64,000 nt of DNA from positions 434,001 to 498,000 of the forward strand of contig NZ_JBBEOG010000003.1 of the NCBI RefSeq assembly GCF_037860835.1, read 5' to 3'. Under the pieces are notes generated by a model. It saw only the letters and a program-made list of their open reading frames with translations, searched no databases and was not told the origin of the DNA. Made by a program: the position numbers and the translations under genes. This document shows positions 34,477-44,057 of this stretch, piece after piece; the stretch's first letter is position 1, and each line of letters starts with the position of its first letter. The stretch comes from Aquipuribacter nitratireducens. GTDB taxonomy: Bacteria; Actinomycetota; Actinomycetes; Actinomycetales; JBBAYJ01.

Positions 34477-35301
34477 TCAGCCGAGCAGCGTCGCCGCGTG
34501 GTCGGGCACCTTCCGCTGCTGCTCCATGGGGGGACGGCGGTAGCCGGTGGGCTCCGGGCGCGGCGGGATGACGAGGTGGGGCGGCTCCACCGGCTCGACC
34601 GGGAGGCTGTCGAGCAGGTGGTGGATCATGTTGAGGCGCGCGCGGCGCTTGTCGTCGCTGTCGACGACCCACCACGGCGCCTCGGGGATGTCGGTGTGGA
34701 CGAGCATCGTGTCCTTCGCCCGGGAGTACTCCTCCCAGCGCGTGATGGACTCCACGTCCGTGGTCGACAGCTTCCACCGCCGCATCGGGTCGTCGAGCCT
34801 CGACCGGAACCGCGCCTCCTGCTCCTCGTCGCTCACGGAGAACCAGTACTTGCGCAGGAGTATCCCGTCCTCCACGAGCATCCGCTCGACGATCGGGCAC
34901 TGGTGGAGGAAGCGATGGTACTCCGCGTCGGAGCAGTAGCCCATGACGCGCTCGACGCCCGCGCGGTTGTACCAGGACCGGTCGAACAGCACGATCTCCC
35001 CGGCGGTCGGCAGGTGCGCGACGTAGCGCTGGAAGTACCACTGGCTGCGCTCGCGGTCCGACGGCGCGGGCAGCGCCACCACCCGGGCGACGCGCGGGTT
35101 GAGGTACTGGGTGACCCGGGTGATCGTGCTGCCCTTGCCCGCGGCGTCCCTCCCCTCGAAGACGACGACGAGGCGCTTGCCGGTCGCGCGGACCCACTCC
35201 TGCATCTCGACGAGACGTCCCTGGAGCCGGAAGAGCTCCTTCTCGTACCGCTTCTTCGGCAGCCGCGCCGCCCCCGCCGCCGTCGTCCGTCCCGAGCCCA
35301 T
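34477..35301 (-). CDS. ppk2: Polyphosphate kinase 2 family protein
   Basis: A 274-residue PPK2, which phosphorylates a nucleotide with polyphosphate. Walker A is FEGRDAAGKGS (lysine about residue 56) and Walker B is LFDRSWYNRAGVERVMGY, followed by the lid region RRWKLSTTDVESITRWEEYSRAKD. The single-domain length fits class I PPK2 (NDP to NTP). PPK2 supports nucleotide supply and polyphosphate use under stress, in keeping with the Hsp20 and Usp genes in this block. TAGCCT occurs 5 nt before the ATG, slightly close for a leaderless start. Confidence 0.93.
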   Translation of the reverse strand: MGSGRTTAAGAARLPKKRYEKELFRLQGRLVEMQEWVRATGKRLVVVFEGRDAAGKGSTITRVTQYLNPRVARVVALPAPSDRERSQWYFQRYVAHLPTAGEIVLFDRSWYNRAGVERVMGYCSDAEYHRFLHQCPIVERMLVEDGILLRKYWFSVSDEEQEARFRSRLDDPMRRWKLSTTDVESITRWEEYSRAKDTMLVHTDIPEAPWWVVDSDDKRRARLNMIHHLLDSLPVEPVEPPHLVIPPRPEPTGYRRPPMEQQRKVPDHAATLLG

Positions 35302-35340
35302 GCCTGAGGCTACCGAGCGCCGACGGCGACGGGGCCGACC

Positions 35341-35820
35341 TCAGGCGCGCTCCACCTCGACGCGTCGCGGTGTCCGGCTGGGGCTCGGTGCGGGCATGCG
35401 CACCTCGAGGATGCCGTCGCGGTAGCTCGCCGAGACGACGTCCGCGGAGGACCCGCGCGGCAGCGGCACCCGGCGCACGAAGGTCCCGTACCGGAACTCG
35501 CTGCGACGGGTGCGGTTGTCGCGCTCCTCGTGCCGCTCCTCCCGCTGCGCGCGGATCGACAGCATCCCGTCGTCGACGGTGACCTCCACGTCGTTCTCCG
35601 GGTCGATGCCGGGCAGCTCGGCGCGGATGACGAGCAGGCCGTTGTCGAGCATCTCCTCGACCCGGATGCCGCCGGTCGCGCCCTCGCCCGACGTCGCGTC
35701 ACCGGTGATCGCCGTGTCGTCGAAGGGCCACATGTCGCCGAGGAAGGGGAAACCCGCCCACAGCCGGCGGGCGAGGTCCTGACCGGGTCGGGTGTCCTGC
35801 GGGGTCGTGGTGGTGTCCAT
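35341..35820 (-). CDS. Hsp20/alpha-crystallin family small heat shock protein
   Basis: A 159-residue holdase chaperone. The alpha-crystallin domain spans about residues 50-145, from VEEMLDNGLLVIRAELPGIDPENDVEV to GILEVRMPAPSP, with the strand FRYGTFVRRVPLPRG in the middle; the short C-terminal tail lacks a clear IxI motif. The N-terminus has WAGFPFLGDMWPFDD, typical of mycobacterial Acr-like proteins. A GGAGGAG ribosome site precedes the ATG. A perfect DevR-type box lies 89 nt upstream, as at hspX-type genes of the DosR regulon. Confidence 0.92.
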   Translation of the reverse strand: MDTTTTPQDTRPGQDLARRLWAGFPFLGDMWPFDDTAITGDATSGEGATGGIRVEEMLDNGLLVIRAELPGIDPENDVEVTVDDGMLSIRAQREERHEERDNRTRRSEFRYGTFVRRVPLPRGSSADVVSASYRDGILEVRMPAPSPSRTPRRVEVERA

Positions 35821-35908
35821 GGTCGTGCTCCTCCGGTCGCCTCGTCGCGGCGCCCGCGAGGCGCGGACGCCCACGACGATCCTCCGCCCGGCGGGGGCGG
35901 CGCGGGCA

Positions 35909-35922
35909 GGGACGAACGTCCC
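35909..35922. promoter_or_regulatory. DevR/DosR-type box, perfect core (hsp20/rhodanese)
   Basis: GGGACGAACGTCCC lies between the divergent Hsp20 and rhodanese genes. It ends 9 nt before the rhodanese -10 box (TACGGT at 35932), a normal activator position near -35. Confidence 0.65.
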
Positions 35923-35931
35923 GGCCGGGGC

Positions 35932-35937
35932 TACGGT
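35932..35937 (+). promoter_or_regulatory. -10 box for leaderless rhodanese transcript
   Basis: TACGGT followed by 7 nt and the GTG at 35945. Confidence 0.55.
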
Positions 35938-35944
35938 CGACGTC

Positions 35945-36790
35945 GTGCCCGTCCACGTCACCGGCCCGCCTCCCTTCGTCGCGGCGACGGACCTGTCCGG
36001 CCTGCAGCCGGTCCTCGTCGACGTCCGCTGGTACCTCGACGGGCGCTCCGGGCGCGACGCCTACCTCTCCGGGCACCTGCCGGGCGCGGTGTTCGTCGAC
36101 CTCGACCGGCACCTCGCGGGACCGGGGGCACCGACCGAGGGCCGGCACCCGCTGCCGAGCCCCGCCCGGTTCGCGGGCGGCCTCGCCGAGGCGGGGATCG
36201 ACGACGACGACACGGTCGTCGCCTACGACGACGCGGGCGGGACGGTCGCGGCGCGGCTCGTGTGGCTGCTGCGTGCCACCGGTCGGCGCGCGGCCGTCCT
36301 CGACGGCGGCCTGCAGGCGTGGCCCGGCCCGCTCGAGACCGGCGAGGTCCACCGCCCTCGCACGTCGCCGCAGGTGCGACCGTGGCCGCAGGACCTCCTC
36401 GCCTCGACCGCCGAGGTCGCCGACCTCGGCGCCGGCGGGCGGCCGGTGCTCCTGGACGCCCGCGCCCCGGCCCGCTACCGGGGCGAGAGCGAGCCGGTCG
36501 ACCCCCGTGCGGGCCACGTGCCGGGCGCACGGAACCTGCCGGCCACCGACGCCCTCGACGACGACGGTCGCCTCCGTCCCGTCGAGCAGCTGCGTGCGGC
36601 CATGACGGCCGTCGGCGCCGGCCCGGGCACCCCGGTCGTCGCCTCGTGCGGCTCCGGTGTGACGGCGTGCTTCACGCTCCTCGTCCGCGAGCAGGCCGGG
36701 CTCCCACCGGGGCGGCTGTGGCCGGCCTCGTTCTCGGGCTGGTCGCGGGACCCGGACCGCACGGTCGTCACCGGCGCCGCCCCGCACTGA
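35945..36790 (+). CDS. Rhodanese-type sulfurtransferase (two domains)
   Basis: A 281-residue tandem rhodanese of the thiosulfate or 3-mercaptopyruvate sulfurtransferase type. The inactive N-terminal domain has VLVDVRWYLDG and SGHLPGAVFVDLD. The C-terminal catalytic domain ends with VVASCGSGVTACFTLL, where the first cysteine is the persulfide carrier; the CGSGVTA loop resembles mercaptopyruvate sulfurtransferases. The C-terminus (PASFSGWSRDPDRTV) is also family-typical. The GTG at 35945 is chosen from the leaderless -10. Its 3' end overlaps the convergent IclR gene by 23 nt. Confidence 0.9.
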   Translation: MPVHVTGPPPFVAATDLSGLQPVLVDVRWYLDGRSGRDAYLSGHLPGAVFVDLDRHLAGPGAPTEGRHPLPSPARFAGGLAEAGIDDDDTVVAYDDAGGTVAARLVWLLRATGRRAAVLDGGLQAWPGPLETGEVHRPRTSPQVRPWPQDLLASTAEVADLGAGGRPVLLDARAPARYRGESEPVDPRAGHVPGARNLPATDALDDDGRLRPVEQLRAAMTAVGAGPGTPVVASCGSGVTACFTLLVREQAGLPPGRLWPASFSGWSRDPDRTVVTGAAPH

Positions 36791-37562
36791 CCACCGCACC
36801 GACCACCGCCTCGCCGCGCGTCCGGCGCTGCACCTCGCCCGCCGTGCCGACGACCTCCCGCGCCAGCACGGACCTGGCCGCGGGGTCGACCTCCGCGGCC
36901 GGGAACGTGAGCGCGACCGCCGCGACGGGGTGGTCGGCGGCGTCGAGGACCGGGGCGGCGACGGAGGCGAACCCGGGCGTCACCTCGCCGTCCTCCTCCG
37001 CCCACCCCTGCGCGCGCACCGCGACGAGCAGCGCCCGCAGCGCGGACAGCGTCGTGGGGCCGGCGCCGTGGCGGGTGACGAAGTCGCCGTCGGGGAACAG
37101 GGCGCGCACGTGCGCGGCGGGCAGGGCCGCGAGCACGGCGCGCCCGGTCGCGGTGAGGTGCGCCGGCAGCCGCACGCCGACGTCGCTCACGAGGGGGGCG
37201 CGGCGCGGGGCGCGGTCCTCGATGACGTAGACGACCTCGTTCCCGTGGAGCACGGCGAGGTGCCCGGTGTGGCCTGTCGCGGTGACGAGGCGGTGCAGGG
37301 GTGCGCGCGCGAGCCGCTCGAGCGGGGCCTGGCGGGACCAGCCGTGGCCGAGCTCGTAGGCGGCGACGCCGAGGCCGTATCGCCGCTCCTCGGCGAGGTG
37401 GACGACGAAGCCCTGCCGGGCCAGCTCGGCGAGCAGGTGGTACGTCGTGGAGCGAGGCAGACCGGTACCGCGCGCGATGGCGGCGGCCGGGGCGGGCGCG
37501 GCCTGTGCGGCCAGCCACCGCAGCACGGACAGGACGTTCGCCGCCGCCGGGACCTGGCTCAC
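36768..37562 (-). CDS. IclR family regulator, probable hut regulator
   Basis: A 264-residue IclR protein. The N-terminal winged helix (about residues 5-65) holds ANVLSVLRWLAAQAAPAPAAAIARGTGLPRSTTYHLLAELARQGFV-like order, and the ligand domain contains VGVRLPAHLTATGRAVLAALP and PGFASVAAPVLDAADHPVAAVALTFP. It diverges from hutH, and an imperfect dyad lies between them, so it probably controls histidine use with a pathway metabolite such as urocanate as ligand (inference). The GTG at 37562 follows an AGGAGG ribosome site. Confidence 0.87.
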   Translation of the reverse strand: MSQVPAAANVLSVLRWLAAQAAPAPAAAIARGTGLPRSTTYHLLAELARQGFVVHLAEERRYGLGVAAYELGHGWSRQAPLERLARAPLHRLVTATGHTGHLAVLHGNEVVYVIEDRAPRRAPLVSDVGVRLPAHLTATGRAVLAALPAAHVRALFPDGDFVTRHGAGPTTLSALRALLVAVRAQGWAEEDGEVTPGFASVAAPVLDAADHPVAAVALTFPAAEVDPAARSVLAREVVGTAGEVQRRTRGEAVVGAVVSAGRRR

Positions 37563-37575
37563 GAGCCGCCTCCTG

Positions 37576-37589
37576 TCTGGGATACGAGA
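37576..37589. promoter_or_regulatory. Imperfect dyad between iclR and hutH (candidate IclR box)
   Basis: TCTGGGATACGAGA pairs at five of seven positions around its centre, a form typical of IclR sites. It lies directly before GATAGT (37591-37596), a possible hutH -10 box. Confidence 0.45.
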
Positions 37590-37645
37590 CGATAGTGCTC
37601 GCCGTGCCCTCGCGCGGGGGCGCACGCACCCGCTGCCATGGAGGG

Positions 37646-39196
37646 GTGGAGGAGACGCTCGACGAGGTGGTCGTGGGACCGGGTCCGCTGAGCCCGGCGC
37701 AGGTCGTCGCGGTGGCCCGCGACGGGGTGCCGGTGCGGTTGTCCGCCGAGGCGGAGGCCGCGATGGCGCGCGGACGGGCCGTCGTCGACTCCCTCGCCTC
37801 CGACCCCGCGCCCCACTACGGGGTCTCCACCGGCTTCGGGGCCCTCGCCACCCGTCACATCCCCGCCGAGCGGCGCGCCCAGCTGCAGGCCTCCCTCGTG
37901 CGCTCCCACGCCGCCGGGACGGGTCCGGAGGTGGAGCCGGAGGTGGTGCGCGCCCTCGTGCTCCTGCGGCTCGCCACCCTCGCGACGGGGGCGACGGGGG
38001 CCCAGCCGGCGACCGCGCGCACGTACGCGGCCATGCTGAGCGCCGGGCTCACCCCGGTGGTCCGCGAGCACGGCTCCCTCGGCTGCTCCGGCGACCTCGC
38101 CCCGCTCGCCCACTGCGCGCTCGCCGCCGCCGGCGAGGGCGAGGTCCGCGACGCCGACGGCGTCCTCCACCCCGCCGGGGAGGCGCTCGCCGCGGCCGGG
38201 ATCGCGCCCGTCGTGCTGCGGGAGAAGGAGGGCCTGGCCCTGCTCAACGGCACCGACGGGATGCTCGGGATGCTCCTGCTCGCGTGCGAGGACCTCACCG
38301 CGCTGCTCCGCACCGCGGACGTCACGGCGGCGCTGTCGGTGGAGGCGCTGCTCGGCAGCGACGCCGCCTTCGCCGCGGACGTCGTCGCGATGCGACCGCA
38401 CCCTGGCACGCTCGACAGCGCCGACAACCTCCGCCGTCTCCTCGCCGGCTCCGCGGTGATGGCGAGCCACCGCACGCCGGAGTGCACGCGCGTGCAGGAC
38501 GCGTACTCGCTGCGCTGCGCGCCGCAGGTGCACGGCGCCGCCCGGGACACCCTCGCCCACGCCCGGGCCGTCGCGGAGCGGGAGCTCGGCGCCGTCGTCG
38601 ACAACCCCGTCCTGCTGCCCGACGGGCGGGTGGAGTCCAACGGCAGCTTCCACGGGGCGCCGCTGGGCTACGTCCTCGACTTCCTCGCGATCGTGGTCGC
38701 CGACGTCGCGAGCATGAGCGAGCGGCGCACCGACCGCTTCCTCGACGCCGCCCGCAGCCACGGGCTGCCACCCTTCCTCGCCGACGACCCGGGCGTCGAC
38801 TCCGGGCTCATGATCGCCCAGTACACGCAGGCGGCGCTCGTGTCCGAGCTCAAGCGGCTCGCGGCACCGGCGTCCGTCGACTCCATCCCCTCCAGCGCCA
38901 TGCAGGAGGACCACGTGTCGATGGGCTGGTCGGCCGCCCGCGACCTGCGCCGCGCGCTCGACGGCCTCACGCAGGTCCTCGCCGTCGAGCTCGTCGTGGC
39001 CTGCCGGGGGCTCGAGCTCCGCGCCCCGCTGCAGCCGGCCCCGGGCACCGCGGCCGTGCTGCGCGGCCTGCGCGAGGCGGTGCCGGGCCCCGGGCCCGAC
39101 CGGTGGCTGTCGCCGGAGCTGCTCGCCGCCACCGACCACGTCCGGGCCCGCCGGCCCGTCGCCGACGCGGCGGCCGTCGTCGGCACCCTCCGCTGA
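37646..39196 (+). CDS. hutH: Histidine ammonia-lyase
   Basis: HutH deaminates histidine to urocanate, the first step of histidine breakdown. The 516-residue protein has the normal family length and the motifs [30 protein letters not shown] and [11 protein letters not shown]. The MIO cofactor normally forms from Ala-Ser-Gly; here the tripeptide is Cys-Ser-Gly (about residues 147-149), a variant I associate with some actinobacterial enzymes. The start is uncertain: GTG at 37646 fits family length, GTG at 37604 lies 7 nt after GATAGT and could be leaderless, and GTG at 37667 follows GGAGGAG. hutU follows after 31 nt. Confidence 0.93.
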   Translation: MEETLDEVVVGPGPLSPAQVVAVARDGVPVRLSAEAEAAMARGRAVVDSLASDPAPHYGVSTGFGALATRHIPAERRAQLQASLVRSHAAGTGPEVEPEVVRALVLLRLATLATGATGAQPATARTYAAMLSAGLTPVVREHGSLGCSGDLAPLAHCALAAAGEGEVRDADGVLHPAGEALAAAGIAPVVLREKEGLALLNGTDGMLGMLLLACEDLTALLRTADVTAALSVEALLGSDAAFAADVVAMRPHPGTLDSADNLRRLLAGSAVMASHRTPECTRVQDAYSLRCAPQVHGAARDTLAHARAVAERELGAVVDNPVLLPDGRVESNGSFHGAPLGYVLDFLAIVVADVASMSERRTDRFLDAARSHGLPPFLADDPGVDSGLMIAQYTQAALVSELKRLAAPASVDSIPSSAMQEDHVSMGWSAARDLRRALDGLTQVLAVELVVACRGLELRAPLQPAPGTAAVLRGLREAVPGPGPDRWLSPELLAATDHVRARRPVADAAAVVGTLR

Positions 39197-39227
39197 GCCG
39201 CCCACGCCGTCCCGAAGGAGGACACCC

Positions 39228-40886
39228 ATGACCGGTCCCCGTCCCGTCCGCGCCCCCCGCGGCAGCACCCTCACCGCCCGCAGCTGGCAGACCGAGGCGC
39301 CGCTGCGGATGCTCATGAACAACCTCGACCCGGAGGTCGCCGAACGCCCCGACGACCTCGTCGTGTACGGCGGCACCGGGCGCGCGGCGCGCAGCTGGGC
39401 GGCCTACGACGCCATCGTCCGCACCCTCACGACGCTCGAGGCGGACGAGACGCTCCTCGTGCAGTCCGGCAGCCCCGTCGGGGTCGTCCGCACCCACGAG
39501 TGGGCGCCGCGCGTGCTCATCGCGAACAGCAACCTCGTGCCCGACTGGGCGACGTGGCCGGAGTTCCGCCGCCTCGAGCAGCTCGGCCTCACGATGTACG
39601 GGCAGATGACGGCCGGCTCGTGGGTCTACATCGGCACGCAGGGCATCGTCCAGGGCACGTTCGAGACGTTCGCCGCCGTCGCCGACCAGCGGTTCGGCGG
39701 TTCCCTCGCCGGCACGCTGACGGTCACGGGCGGCTGCGGCGGCATGGGCGGCGCGCAACCGCTCGCCGTCACCCTCAACGGCGGCGTCTGCCTCGTCGTC
39801 GACGTCGACCCCGCGCGGCTGCACCGTCGGGTCCAGCACCGCTACCTCGACGAGGTCGCCGCCGACCTCGACGCCGCGGTCGCGCGGTGCCTCGCCGCGC
39901 GGGCCGAGCGCCGGGCGCTGTCGGTCGGGCTCGTCGGCAACTGCGCCGACGTGCTCCCGCAGCTGCTGCGGCGCGGCGTCGACGTCGACGTCGTCACCGA
40001 CCAGACGAGCGCCCACGACCCCCTGTCGTACCTGCCGAGCGGCGTCGCGCTCGAGGACTGGCACGACTACGCCGCGGCGAAGCCGGAGGAGTTCACCGAC
40101 CGGGCGAGGGAGTCCATGGCACGCCACGTCGAGGCGATGGTCGCCTTCCAGGACGCCGGCGCGGAGGTCTTCGACTACGGCAACTCGATCCGGTCCGAGG
40201 CGCGCCTCGGCGGCTGCGAGCGGGCGTTCGAGGTCGCCGGGTTCGTGCCCCGCTACATCCGTCCGCTGTTCTGCCAGGGCAAGGGCCCGTTCCGGTGGGC
40301 GGCGCTGTCCGGGGACCCCGCCGACGTCGCCGCGACCGACCGGGCCGTCGCGGAGCTGTTCCCCGACGACGAGCGCCTCCACCGCTGGCTCGAGGCGGCC
40401 TCCGAGCGGATCGCCTTCCAGGGCCTGCCCGCGCGGATCTGCTGGCTCGGGCTCGGCGAGCGCGCGGCCGCGGGCGAGCGCTTCAACGCCATGGTGGCGA
40501 GCGGGGAGCTCACCGCGCCGCTCGCGATCGGGCGGGACCACCTCGACTGCGGCAGCGTCGCCTCCCCCTACCGGGAGACCGAGGGCATGGCCGACGGGTC
40601 CGACGCCGTCGCGGACTGGCCCCTGCTCAACGCGCTCGTCAACGCCTCGAGCGGCGCCACGTGGGTGTCCCTGCACCACGGCGGCGGTGTCGGCATCGGT
40701 CGGTCCCTCCACGCTGGGCAGGTGAGCGTCGCCGACGGCACGCCGCTGGCGGCGCAGAAGCTGCAGCGCGTCCTCACGAACGACCCCCTCATGGGAGTGG
40801 TCCGCCACGTCGACGCCGGCTACCCGGAGGCCGACGCGACGGCCGCCGCGCACGGCGTGCGCGTGCCGCTGCGGGAGGGCGTGTGA
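39228..40886 (+). CDS. hutU: Urocanate hydratase
   Basis: HutU converts urocanate to 4-imidazolone-5-propionate using tightly bound NAD as an electrophile. The 552-residue protein has the family landmarks [29 protein letters not shown], the NAD-binding [45 protein letters not shown] and [14 protein letters not shown] with the active-site cysteine. A GAAGGAGG ribosome site lies before the ATG. It is the second gene of the hut operon. The convergent ybaK gene follows. Confidence 0.96.
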   Translation: MTGPRPVRAPRGSTLTARSWQTEAPLRMLMNNLDPEVAERPDDLVVYGGTGRAARSWAAYDAIVRTLTTLEADETLLVQSGSPVGVVRTHEWAPRVLIANSNLVPDWATWPEFRRLEQLGLTMYGQMTAGSWVYIGTQGIVQGTFETFAAVADQRFGGSLAGTLTVTGGCGGMGGAQPLAVTLNGGVCLVVDVDPARLHRRVQHRYLDEVAADLDAAVARCLAARAERRALSVGLVGNCADVLPQLLRRGVDVDVVTDQTSAHDPLSYLPSGVALEDWHDYAAAKPEEFTDRARESMARHVEAMVAFQDAGAEVFDYGNSIRSEARLGGCERAFEVAGFVPRYIRPLFCQGKGPFRWAALSGDPADVAATDRAVAELFPDDERLHRWLEAASERIAFQGLPARICWLGLGERAAAGERFNAMVASGELTAPLAIGRDHLDCGSVASPYRETEGMADGSDAVADWPLLNALVNASSGATWVSLHHGGGVGIGRSLHAGQVSVADGTPLAAQKLQRVLTNDPLMGVVRHVDAGYPEADATAAAHGVRVPLREGV

Positions 40887-40935
40887 GGCCGGCCCGACCG
40901 GACCGCAGCGGTTCAGGTCGTCCCGGGCGACGGGC

Positions 40936-41424
40936 TCAGGCGACCGGGTCGCTGACGTCCGCGACCCGCGCGCCGAGGGCCGCGATGGCGGCGTCGGCGT
41001 CGACGAGCAGCGCCACGCCGTGGGCGCCGGCACCCAGGGAGACCTCGCCGGCCCCGGCGAGGGCGGCGTCGGCGACGACGGGCCACGCGCGCGTGGCGCC
41101 GAACGGGGTGATCGTCCCCCGCTCGTACCCCGTCGCGTCACGGGCGGCCGCGGCGTCCGGCATCGACAGGCGGTTCACCCCGAGCAGCGCCCGCAGCCGC
41201 GGCCACGAGATCTCCCGGTCGCCGGGCACGAGCACGAGGAGGACGTCGTCGTCGCCGCGGCGCACGACGAGCGTCTTCACCACGGCAGCGGGAGCGACGC
41301 CGCGGGCCGCCGCCGCCTCGGCCAGCGACCGCACCGGGCCGTGGCGCACCACCCGGTACCGCAGGCCCAGCGCGTCGGCGGCGGCCACGGCCCTCTGCTC
41401 GCCCTCGGACGGCACGTCGCTCAC
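40936..41424 (-). CDS. YbaK/EbsC-type aminoacyl-tRNA deacylase
   Basis: A 162-residue protein of the YbaK/ProX/INS editing superfamily, which removes wrongly attached amino acids from tRNA (often Cys or Ala from tRNA-Pro). It contains the conserved lysine in AVVKTLVVRRGDD, LVLVPGDREISWPRLRALLGVNRL and GYERGTITPFG. TACCCT lies 8 nt before the GTG at 41424, indicating a leaderless start. It is transcribed against the hut genes and splits hutHU from the M20-hutF-hutI part; I see no functional link to histidine use. Confidence 0.87.
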   Translation of the reverse strand: MSDVPSEGEQRAVAAADALGLRYRVVRHGPVRSLAEAAAARGVAPAAVVKTLVVRRGDDDVLLVLVPGDREISWPRLRALLGVNRLSMPDAAAARDATGYERGTITPFGATRAWPVVADAALAGAGEVSLGAGAHGVALLVDADAAIAALGARVADVSDPVA

Positions 41425-41445
41425 GAGCGCCGAGGGTAGGCAACC

Positions 41446-42681
41446 GTGACCTTCCTCCGCACGTGGGACGCGCTCGCGCCGGTCGGCCGCGACACCGGGA
41501 GCGGCGGCTACACACGGCTCGCGTGGACCCCGGTGGACGCCGTCCTGCGCGAGTGGTTCGTCGGGGAGGCCTCGGCACGTGGCCTCGACGTCTGCCAGGA
41601 CCGGGCGGGCAACCTGTGGGCGTGGTGGGGCGACCCGGACGCGGCCGCCCGCGCCGGGCAGCCCGGTGTGGTGCTCGGCTCCCACCTCGACTCGGTCCGC
41701 GACGGCGGCGCGTTCGACGGCCCCCTCGGGGTGGTGTCGGCCCTCGCGGCGCTGGATGCGCTCCGGGACCGCGGCGCCGCGCCGTCCCGCCCGGTGGGTG
41801 TCGTCGTCATGGCCGACGAGGAGGGCGCCCGCTTCGGTGTGGCGTGCGCGGGCTCCCGCCTCCTGACCGGGGCCCTCGACCCCGACCGGGCACGCGGGCT
41901 CCGTGACGACGACGGGACGACCCTCGCGGAGGCGTACCGCGCGGCCGGCCACGACCCGGCCTCGCTCGGGTCGGACCCGGCGGCCCTCGCCCGGGTCGGC
42001 GCGTTCGTCGAGCTCCACGTCGAGCAGGGCCGCGGTCTCGTCGACCTCGGACGTGCCGTCGGCGTCGGTACGGGCATCGACCCCCACGGGCGCTGGCGGG
42101 TGCGCCTCACGGGACGCGCGGACCACGCCGGCACCACCCGGCTCGACGACCGGGACGACGCACTCGTGCGTGCGGCGCGTCTCGTCCTGGACGCGCGCGG
42201 CGCCGCCGAGCGGCACGGCTGCGTGGCCACCGTCGGGCGGCTCGAGGTCCGCCCCGGCTCGGCGAACGCCGTCCCCGGCGCCGTCGAGGCGTGGCTCGAC
42301 GCGCGGGGACCGGACGAGACGGCCGTCCGGGCCCTCGTCGCCGACGCCACCGGGGGCCTGCGTCCGGCCGACGGGGTCACGGAGGAGTCGTGGACGGCGG
42401 CCACGACGTTCGACCCGGCGCTGGCGCGGCGGCTCTCCGGCCTGCTCGGCGACGCACCGCTCCTCGGGACCGCCGCCGGTCACGACGCCGGCGTCCTCGC
42501 CGCCGCCGGGGTGCCCACCGCGATGCTGTTCGTCCGCAACCCGACCGGGGTCTCCCACTCCCCCGCCGAGCACGCCGAGGAGGCCGACTGCCTCGCGGGC
42601 GTCGCGGCGCTCACCGACGTGCTCGTCGACCTCGTCGCTCCTCGGGCGGCTGCCGGCACCGTCGCCGGGCGCGCGACGTGA
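41446..42681 (+). CDS. M20 family amidohydrolase (allantoate amidohydrolase-like) in the hut cluster
   Basis: A 411-residue zinc amidase of the hydantoinase/carbamoylase subfamily. Metal and substrate residues are visible in GSHLDSVRDGGAFDGPLG, VMADEEGARFG, ELHVEQGRGLVDLG, GRADHAGTTRLDDRDDA and AAGHDAGVLAAAGVP. By homology it would be called allantoate amidohydrolase or N-carbamoyl-amino acid hydrolase. It is the first gene of an operon with hutF and hutI and overlaps hutF, while no hutG is seen. I infer that it removes the formyl group from N-formylglutamate, the last step of the pathway. The GTG at 41446 is 22 nt from the divergent ybaK start. Confidence 0.87.
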   Translation: MTFLRTWDALAPVGRDTGSGGYTRLAWTPVDAVLREWFVGEASARGLDVCQDRAGNLWAWWGDPDAAARAGQPGVVLGSHLDSVRDGGAFDGPLGVVSALAALDALRDRGAAPSRPVGVVVMADEEGARFGVACAGSRLLTGALDPDRARGLRDDDGTTLAEAYRAAGHDPASLGSDPAALARVGAFVELHVEQGRGLVDLGRAVGVGTGIDPHGRWRVRLTGRADHAGTTRLDDRDDALVRAARLVLDARGAAERHGCVATVGRLEVRPGSANAVPGAVEAWLDARGPDETAVRALVADATGGLRPADGVTEESWTAATTFDPALARRLSGLLGDAPLLGTAAGHDAGVLAAAGVPTAMLFVRNPTGVSHSPAEHAEEADCLAGVAALTDVLVDLVAPRAAAGTVAGRAT

Positions 42682-44057
42682 GCGGCACCGTCCGGCGCTG
42701 GCACGCCGAGCACGCGTGGCTGCCCGACGGCTGTCGTGCGGACGTGCTCCTCGAGAGCGTCGACGGGCGCTTCACGCGCGTGGAGCCCGAGGTCGGCTCG
42801 CAGCCCGCGGCCGGGCCCGACGCCGAACGGCTCCGGGGCGTCGTGCTGCCCGGGCTCGCGGACGGGCACGGGCACGCGTTCCACCGGGCGCTGCGCGGGC
42901 GCACGCACCTCGTCGACGCCTCGGACCCGTGTCGGCCCGGGGACTTCTGGGCGTGGCGGCAGCGTGCGTACGACGTCGCCGCCGTCCTCGACCCGGACCT
43001 CTACCTCGACCTCGCCCGCGCGACGTACGCCGAGCTCGCCCTCGCCGGCGTCACGTGCGTCGGGGAGTTCCACTACCTCCACCACGACCCCACCGGGCGC
43101 CCCTACGCCGAGGCGGACGCCATGGGCGCGGCACTGCGGCAGGCGGCGGTCGATGCGGGGGTCCGCCTCACCCTGCTCGACACCTGCTACCTCGCCGGAG
43201 GGCTCGGCCCGGCCGGGCCCGAGCCCGTGGCCGGGGTCCAGCGTCGCTTCGCCGACGTCGACGTCGACGCGTGGGCGGCGCGCGTCGTCGAGGTGCCGAC
43301 TACCGCGACGGCCCGGGTCGGGGCGGCGGCCCACTCGGTGCGGGCGGTGCCGCGTGAGGCGCTCGGCACGGTCGCGGCCGTCGCCGCCACCACGTCGGCG
43401 GGCGTGCTCCACGCCCACGTCGCGGAGCAGCCCGCGGAGGTGGCGGCGTGCCGCGCCGCGTACGGGGTGGGCCCGGTCGGCCTGCTGGCGGCGGGGGGCG
43501 CCCTGGGACCGCGCACGACGGTGGTGCACGCGACCCACCTGGACGCGGCAGACGTCGCGGCCCTCGGCGGCAGCGGCACCGGGGTGTGCCTGTGCCCGAG
43601 CACCGAGCGCGACCTCGCCGACGGTCCCGGCCACGCGCGTGCGCTCGCCGACGCCGGCAGCCCGCTGTCGGTGGGCGCCGACCAGCACGTGGCCGCCGAC
43701 CTCCTCGGCGAGGCGCGCGGCGTCGAGGAGCACGAACGGCTCACGTCCGGTCGTCGCGGTCGCTTCGTCCCCCGGGACCTCCTCGCGATGGCCACCGCGC
43801 ACGACCGGCTCGGCTGGCCGGAGGCGGGGCGGCTCGAGGTGGGCGCTCGCGCGGACCTCGTCGTGGTCCGCACCGACACTCCCCGGACCGCGGGCGGCGC
43901 CCCGGCGCAGGTCGTCATGGTGGCGACCGCCGCGGACGTCGACCGCGTGGTCGTCGACGGACACGACGTCGTCGTCGACGGGCAACACGTGCTCGGCGAC
44001 GTCGGGCGCCTCCTGGTCGACGCGGTGGCCGCGGTCGACGACAGGCTGGGGTCGTGA
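42678..44057 (+). CDS. hutF: Formimidoylglutamate deiminase
   Basis: HutF hydrolyses N-formimino-L-glutamate to N-formyl-L-glutamate and ammonia. The 459-residue protein is an amidohydrolase-superfamily TIM barrel with the zinc ligands in [15 protein letters not shown], the barrel motif [12 protein letters not shown] and [11 protein letters not shown], and the later [17 protein letters not shown] with the catalytic aspartate. [15 protein letters not shown] is characteristic of HutF. The GTG overlaps the M20 stop and the hutI GTG overlaps its own stop, so the three genes are tightly coupled. Confidence 0.93.
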   Translation: MSGTVRRWHAEHAWLPDGCRADVLLESVDGRFTRVEPEVGSQPAAGPDAERLRGVVLPGLADGHGHAFHRALRGRTHLVDASDPCRPGDFWAWRQRAYDVAAVLDPDLYLDLARATYAELALAGVTCVGEFHYLHHDPTGRPYAEADAMGAALRQAAVDAGVRLTLLDTCYLAGGLGPAGPEPVAGVQRRFADVDVDAWAARVVEVPTTATARVGAAAHSVRAVPREALGTVAAVAATTSAGVLHAHVAEQPAEVAACRAAYGVGPVGLLAAGGALGPRTTVVHATHLDAADVAALGGSGTGVCLCPSTERDLADGPGHARALADAGSPLSVGADQHVAADLLGEARGVEEHERLTSGRRGRFVPRDLLAMATAHDRLGWPEAGRLEVGARADLVVVRTDTPRTAGGAPAQVVMVATAADVDRVVVDGHDVVVDGQHVLGDVGRLLVDAVAAVDDRLGS

